Origin: Methanobacteriota archaeon
GTDB taxonomy: Archaea > Thermoplasmatota > Thermoplasmata > RBG-16-68-12
Length of the DNA stretch: 8,408 bases
Assembly (NCBI GenBank): GCA_005878995.1
Contig: VBME01000068.1
Location: 1-8,408 of the forward strand
Direction of reading: 5' to 3'
Below, piece after piece: positions 4,956-8,408 of this stretch; the first letter of the stretch is position 1, and every line of letters starts with the position of its first letter. The notes beneath the pieces are model-generated. The model worked only from the letters and a program-made list of their open reading frames with translations. It made no database searches and was not told the origin of the DNA. The position numbers and the translations under genes are program-made.

Positions 4956-6404
4956 ATGTCGTCTCACCGCGAAGCGCCGTCGATTTCGAAGGACCCCGTC
5001 GCGGACAACACGGACCTGTACGCGTTCGTCGACCCCGCCGACACGTCGAAGGTCACGATCCTCGCGAACTTCATCCCGCTCGAGGAGCCGGCGGGCGGTC
5101 CGAACTTCTTCCAGTTCGGGGACGACGTCCTGTACGAGATCCTGATCGACAACGACGGGGACGGTGTCGAGGATGTCACGTACCAGTTCCGGTTCAAGAC
5201 GACGACGCAGAACCCCGCGACGTTCCTCTACAACACAGGTCCGATCAGTTCTTTGACCGATCCGAACTGGAACGTGCGCCAGCTCTACTCCGTCACGAAG
5301 GTCCTCGGCCCGCGGCGGACCGGGGCCACGTCCGTCCTCGGGGCGGACCTGCCGACCCCGCCGGTACGAATCGGGCCGCGGTCCACGCCGGACTACGCGG
5401 CCCTGGCGGGCGCCGCGGTGAATGACCTCGGCGCTGGCGTGAAGACGTTCGCGGGCCAGCGAGGCGAGGGCTTCTACGTCGATCTGGGATCGATCTTTGA
5501 CCTCGGAGCGCTCCGGCCGTTCCAGAACCTCCACGCGATTCCGCTCCCGGCGGCCCCAGGCGTCAATGGGACGAAAGGATTCAACGTCCACACGATCGCG
5601 ATGCAGGTCCCGAAGAGAGACCTCACCCGCGGCGGTTTCGACCCGACGGACCCGGCGGACGCCCGGTCCGTGATCGGCGTGTGGTCTGCCGCGAGCCGGC
5701 GGAAGGCGATGGTGCGAGAGAAGGATGCGCGCGTCGTGCAGACGGGCCCCTGGGTCCAGGTCTCCCGGCTCGGCGAGCCCCTGATCAACGAGGTCGTGAT
5801 CGAACTCGGCGAGAAAGACTTGTGGAACAGCCGGACGCCCGCGGGCGACTTGCAGTTCGTCGACGACTACGCGCAACCGGGGTTGCAGACCCTTCTGCCG
5901 ATCCTATACCCGGGCGTCTTCCCGAACCTCGCGGCCCTTGCGAAATCGGGTAAGACACGTTCGGATCTGATCGCGATCCTGCTCACGGGAATCCCGCCCG
6001 GCGTGCTCGATGGATTCCAGAACTCGAATGGGCCCACCCAGGCGGACGAGCTGCGGCTGAACCTGGCCTTTGCGCCGAGCTACGCCGCGACCGATTCCGG
6101 CATCAACCCGCCGGGTGACAGCAACAAGCGGTTCGGGATTCTCCGGGCCTTCACCGCGGACGGCGTGCCGGATCTCGACGGGTTCCCGAACGGCCGCCGG
6201 GTCTTCGACAACGTGACAGCGATCGAGTTGCGCTCGATCGCGGGGCTGACGTTCCCCCTGGTCGACAACAGCTTCACCCCCGACGGCGCGGCGGGACTGC
6301 TGATGGACGGGACGAAAGAGGACCTCCCCTTCATCCCGACGTTCCCGTACCTCGCGCTGCCGTACGAGGGCTTCGAGCACGAGCACGACCCGGAGGACGA
6401 GTAG
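4956..6404 (+). CDS. DUF4331 family protein
   Basis: A 482-residue protein that matches the DUF4331 pattern: N-terminal SSHREAP (2-8), DNTDLYAFVDPAD (17-29), strand-rich body, and near the C-terminus PNGRRVFDNVTAIELRSIAG (411-430), followed by an acidic tail (HEHDPEDE). DUF4331 proteins have no established function; many carry their own signal peptide. This one does not: it starts almost directly at the SHREAP motif, as mature family members do. A DNDGDGVED loop (65-73) has the DxDxDG spacing of calcium-binding loops and is followed by VTYQFRF. The start at 4956 follows the upstream stop by 6 nt; translation could be coupled. Because its upstream partner has the Tat signal and it has none, co-export is possible. 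It could also stay in the cytoplasm. Confidence 0.85.
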   Translation: MSSHREAPSISKDPVADNTDLYAFVDPADTSKVTILANFIPLEEPAGGPNFFQFGDDVLYEILIDNDGDGVEDVTYQFRFKTTTQNPATFLYNTGPISSLTDPNWNVRQLYSVTKVLGPRRTGATSVLGADLPTPPVRIGPRSTPDYAALAGAAVNDLGAGVKTFAGQRGEGFYVDLGSIFDLGALRPFQNLHAIPLPAAPGVNGTKGFNVHTIAMQVPKRDLTRGGFDPTDPADARSVIGVWSAASRRKAMVREKDARVVQTGPWVQVSRLGEPLINEVVIELGEKDLWNSRTPAGDLQFVDDYAQPGLQTLLPILYPGVFPNLAALAKSGKTRSDLIAILLTGIPPGVLDGFQNSNGPTQADELRLNLAFAPSYAATDSGINPPGDSNKRFGILRAFTADGVPDLDGFPNGRRVFDNVTAIELRSIAGLTFPLVDNSFTPDGAAGLLMDGTKEDLPFIPTFPYLALPYEGFEHEHDPEDE

Positions 6405-6537
6405 GGACCGCCAGGCCGATTCTCAACTCTGGGAACCCCTGAGGCCGCAGATTCCTCGATTTCGTACACGGACGTCGAAGCGCGATGGCGGCGTGCAGGT
6501 CCCTATGAACTTGGCGCCTCCGGGGGGTGGGCTTGAA

Positions 6538-6608
6538 CCTATTGTGGCGGCCCGCGCGTCAGCACGCTTATGGCCCCGAACCCTTGGTTCGATAGGTGTC
6601 CCAATAGG
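6538..6608 (+). repeat. Nested inverted repeats (structured leader candidate)
   Basis: Outer arms CCTATTG (6538-6544) and CAATAGG (6602-6608) are perfect complements and can be lengthened to nine pairs with one bulged base (GG 6546-6547 with CC 6600-6601). Between them sits a perfect hairpin, CGAACC (6577-6582), loop CTT, GGTTCG (6586-6591). The arrangement ends 31 nt before the Shine-Dalgarno of the next gene, so if transcribed it would fold into a leader structure. It could also be two DNA-level operator sites. Confidence 0.35.
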
Positions 6609-6639
6609 GCTATGACCCGGCATCGGAGGGTGCGGCCTA

Positions 6640-6647
6640 GGAGGTGA
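6640..6647 (+). promoter_or_regulatory. Perfect Shine-Dalgarno of small membrane protein
   Basis: GGAGGTGA is the full complement of the 3' end of archaeal 16S rRNA and lies 7 nt before ATG 6655. It fixes the start and shows that this gene has a leader, unlike several others in the window. Confidence 0.75.
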
Positions 6648-6654
6648 AAGCACC

Positions 6655-7029
6655 ATGGAATCGACCCGCGCGAAGTCAGGCGCAGGGTTCGGCCAATCGT
6701 GGCGCGAACTCTCGCACACGCCGACGTACCAAGTACCGATTGTACTGGGTGCGTTCGTGGCCCTCATCACGGGCATCCTGACTTATCTGTTCGATGCGTC
6801 GAAAGCGGGCGCGATCGTGGCCGCGACCACCGCAGAGGCCTACTTGGTCATCTTCGGTATCGTCGGTCTGATCGGCTACGCCGTGTCGAAACAGAACGTG
6901 CAGAATGGCTCCATCGTGGCCATGATCGCCGGTCTGGCGATCGTGGTCCTGGTGGCGACGCAGCTGGGCCTGTTTGCAGGCCTGCTCCTCCTCGCCGGAG
7001 CCATCTGGAGCCTCGCGTCGACCCGATAG
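6655..7029 (+). CDS. Small four-helix integral membrane protein
   Basis: A 124-residue protein with an N-terminal polar tail of about 27 residues and four predicted membrane helices at about 28-46, 62-77, 86-102 and 104-121. The loops are very short; the one between helices 2 and 3 is SKQNVQNG. There is no catalytic or metal-binding motif, and I do not recognise the family. The strong SD and the strong terminator right after it suggest a well-expressed single-gene transcript. It could be a small channel-like or scaffold protein, but nothing in the sequence shows a function. Confidence 0.75.
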   Translation: MESTRAKSGAGFGQSWRELSHTPTYQVPIVLGAFVALITGILTYLFDASKAGAIVAATTAEAYLVIFGIVGLIGYAVSKQNVQNGSIVAMIAGLAIVVLVATQLGLFAGLLLLAGAIWSLASTR

Positions 7030-7052
7030 ATCGACGGGAGCGAGGCTGAATC

Positions 7053-7078
7053 TTTTTTTCTCCTTCTTTCTTCTCTTA
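7053..7078 (+). terminator. Poly-T terminator after small membrane protein
   Basis: Starting 24 bp after the stop codon, a run of seven T (7053-7059) is followed by further T-rich tracts (TCCTTCTTTCTTCTCTT). This is the classic archaeal intrinsic signal: T-runs on the coding strand without a required hairpin. It serves the plus-strand gene only; no matching T-run is seen on the minus strand for the convergent ABC gene. Confidence 0.75.
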
Positions 7079-7113
7079 CGGTTTCTTCCGTCCCGCCGAC
7101 GCGGAGCGCCGCC

Positions 7114-7980
7114 TCAGCGCACGAGGATGTCCATGTAGAGCTTGCGACCGAAGAAGTACCCGACGACACCCACGAGGACCGCGACGGGGATCACGACGTG
7201 GACGTCCGGCCATGCGGCGTAGATCCCGAACACGTCCGAGAGAATCCGGGCGCCCATATGCTGGGGCGACAAGACGCTGATCGCCCGTGCGAATTCCTGC
7301 ACCGCGAGGATCTGTTGAAGCGTCGGGCCTTGAGGGCCCGCCGTCGCCGCGACGAACTGGAACCCGATGGCATTCGCCGCTGTCTCCGTGAGGAGGATCG
7401 AGGCCAACAGGAATGCGCTCCCGAGGAGGCTGGGGCTCACGATCATGCGGCCGAGCACATGGGCCACGAAGTGGGCCAGGAACACGCCCGTCGCGAGGGC
7501 CAGGAACGCCATCAACAAGGCCATCGCGTGGATCGAGAGGAAATCGCCAACGGGCCAGACGCCGTACACGAAGAAGGGCATCGTGAAGCCCAGAAACAGG
7601 ATCGTGGAGAAAGCCCCCCCAAGGACGAAGCTCGACGCTAGTTTCGCGATCGTCACGTCATTCATGTCGACGGGATAGAGGATGATCGAGCGGATCGTGC
7701 CGCGTCGGATCTCGCCGCCGTGCACCTGCGAGAACGCCAAGCCGAGGATCATCGAGGTGAGGAATGCGGACACCGCGTACAGGCTGCGAAGGTTGCTGTC
7801 GTACCAGGTGAACGGGATATGATACAGGTCGTTCATTCGACGAACGTTGCTCGCGACCGATGTCATCGCGACGAACTCGGTGGCGGAAATGATTATCGCC
7901 ACGATCCACCACCATTTCGTGACTTTCAGATCTTTCTCGACAATCGCTTCGATTCGCTGCAGGCGGTCCCTCCACTCCAT
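7114..7980 (-). CDS. ABC-2 type transporter permease
   Basis: A 288-residue integral membrane subunit of an ABC exporter. After a short cytoplasmic N-terminus there are about six membrane helices (near 23-40, 66-85, 115-140, 150-172, 182-200 and 262-278). Between helices 2 and 3 is the coupling segment GEIRRGTIRSIILYPVDMND (89-108), which matches the conserved 'E...GT...L..P..R..V...K' pattern of the ABC-2 (ABC2_membrane) family and contacts the ATPase. A longer outward-facing segment lies between helices 5 and 6. Its ATG overlaps the TGA of the upstream ATPase by one base (TGATG), so translation is coupled and the two surely form one complex. Substrate cannot be told from sequence; ABC-2 exporters move drugs, lipids, polysaccharides or copper-related cargo. 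Confidence 0.85.
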   Translation of the reverse strand: MEWRDRLQRIEAIVEKDLKVTKWWWIVAIIISATEFVAMTSVASNVRRMNDLYHIPFTWYDSNLRSLYAVSAFLTSMILGLAFSQVHGGEIRRGTIRSIILYPVDMNDVTIAKLASSFVLGGAFSTILFLGFTMPFFVYGVWPVGDFLSIHAMALLMAFLALATGVFLAHFVAHVLGRMIVSPSLLGSAFLLASILLTETAANAIGFQFVAATAGPQGPTLQQILAVQEFARAISVLSPQHMGARILSDVFGIYAAWPDVHVVIPVAVLVGVVGYFFGRKLYMDILVR

Positions 7981-8408
7981 CAGGAGGCACCCCCGGGCGG
8001 AGCCGGCGGCGTCCCCACGGTGATCCGAGAGTAGACGTCTTCCATGGTCCCGAGGCTCTTCATTTCAAGGAGGTCGATTCCCGCCTCCGTGAGTGCGCGG
8101 GCGATGCGCGCCGCGTCGCCGCGGGCGAGGAGGCCGATTCGGATTAGTCCCGGTCCGGTCCGCTCCAGCGTCTGATGAGGGATCGGCTCGAGGACCGTCA
8201 TGGCCCGTTCGACGTCGCCGACCTCGAGCTGGTACGCCGGAGCCAAGAGGGTTTCCTTCAGCTCCCGTGCGCTACCCAGTGCGACGATCCGACCGCGATG
8301 GATGAACGCGTATCGATCGACGATCGCCTCGCTCTCGAGGAGGTTGTGGCTCGTGAACAGGATGGCCCCGCCACGGGCCGCCCAGTTCCGTAACGTCGTG
8401 CGCAGCCC
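7980..8408 (-). CDS. ABC transporter ATP-binding protein (C-terminal part)
   Basis: The 3' part of an ATPase gene, cut by the window end: 142 codons plus stop are present and the frame is open to base 8408. The visible residues begin just after where the Walker B/D-loop should be and include the H-loop region (AILFTSHNLLESEAIVDR, with the switch His at 8346-8348) and the usual 'RYAFIHRGRIVALGSARELK' end of the nucleotide-binding domain. A further domain of about 85 residues follows (YQLEVGDVERAM ... LIRIGLLARGDAARIARALTEAGI ... TMEDVYSRIT), as in many ABC-2 drug and Nod-type exporters. Walker A, Q-loop and signature lie outside the window. It powers the permease encoded next, with which it overlaps by one base. 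No internal start is used: the TTG at 8246 lies in the middle of the domain. Confidence 0.88.
   Translation of the reverse strand, partial: GLRTTLRNWAARGGAILFTSHNLLESEAIVDRYAFIHRGRIVALGSARELKETLLAPAYQLEVGDVERAMTVLEPIPHQTLERTGPGLIRIGLLARGDAARIARALTEAGIDLLEMKSLGTMEDVYSRITVGTPPAPPGGAS

Larger units (their letters stand above)
6405..6654. other. Intergenic region between DUF4331 and small membrane protein
   Basis: No convincing gene in this stretch of 250 bases. It holds the nested inverted repeats listed separately (6538-6608) and a strong Shine-Dalgarno near its end. CTTATGG at 6568-6574 is a weak TATA candidate. No T-run marks the end of the DUF4331 transcript. Confidence 0.5.

Noticed and set aside
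4572..5876. Long minus-strand frame (434 codons) opposite the Tat/DUF4331 genes
   Set aside because: Very Arg/Val/Asp-rich with no family likeness; the plus strand has recognised motifs, SD and start spacing.
6577..6599. Possible tRNA T-arm remnant around GGTTCGATAGG
   Set aside because: The T-loop is not closed by a proper stem and no acceptor or anticodon arm can be found nearby; a simple hairpin explains it.
6423..6776. Minus-strand frame of 117 codons over the intergenic region
   Set aside because: It spans the SD and start of the 6655 gene, is Pro/Arg-rich, and has no support as a protein.
1..8408. CRISPR array, insertion sequence, integrase or other mobile element
   Set aside because: No regularly spaced direct repeats, transposase motifs or terminal inverted repeats were found by eye; the tRNA 3' end is not duplicated in the window as an attachment site would be.

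Overview
The window reads as a piece of a GC-rich archaeal chromosome. Three things point to archaea: an elongator tRNA-Met(CAU) whose 38-nt intron sits at the canonical 37/38 site in a clean bulge-helix-bulge; A/T-rich TATA-like boxes of the type AAATAC/AAATAT about 25-32 bp ahead of start codons with no Shine-Dalgarno (leaderless genes); and T-rich terminators. High GC, the tRNA intron and mixed leaderless/SD starts would fit a high-GC member of Thermoplasmatota. That placement is inference only.

Layout from left to right. (1) 1-354 is mostly noncoding. (2) 355-2040 (+) encodes a membrane-anchored sensor histidine kinase with two PAS domains. (3) 2072-2455 (+) encodes a small winged-helix-like protein with its own TATA box, which overlaps the kinase stop codon. 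(4) On the minus strand lie a ribbon-helix-helix-like protein of unknown function (2506-3102) and a four-helix membrane protein with a soluble C-terminal domain (3213-4232). (5) An intergenic promoter region, diverging from 4232, leads into the intron-containing tRNA-Met (4407-4518). (6) A two-gene operon on the plus strand encodes a 93-residue twin-arginine signal protein (4668-4949) and, 6 nt later, a DUF4331 protein without a signal peptide (4956-6404). A perfect 7-bp inverted repeat (4558-4576) stands just upstream of the operon's presumed TATA box. (7) A structured intergenic region leads to a small four-helix membrane protein (6655-7029) with a perfect Shine-Dalgarno and a strong poly-T terminator. 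(8) A minus-strand ABC exporter cassette closes the window: permease (7114-7980) and the C-terminal part of its ATPase (7980-8408, cut by the window end), overlapping by one base.

How the parts may work together. The Tat-signal mini-protein and the DUF4331 protein look co-expressed. Since only the small one has an export signal, they may form an exported pair in which the small partner carries or anchors the larger. The kinase has no response regulator in view. The ABC pair is a normal ATPase-permease unit with unknown substrate. The most unusual parts are the Tat/DUF4331 pair with its palindromic operator, the tRNA intron, and the two minus-strand proteins of unknown family.
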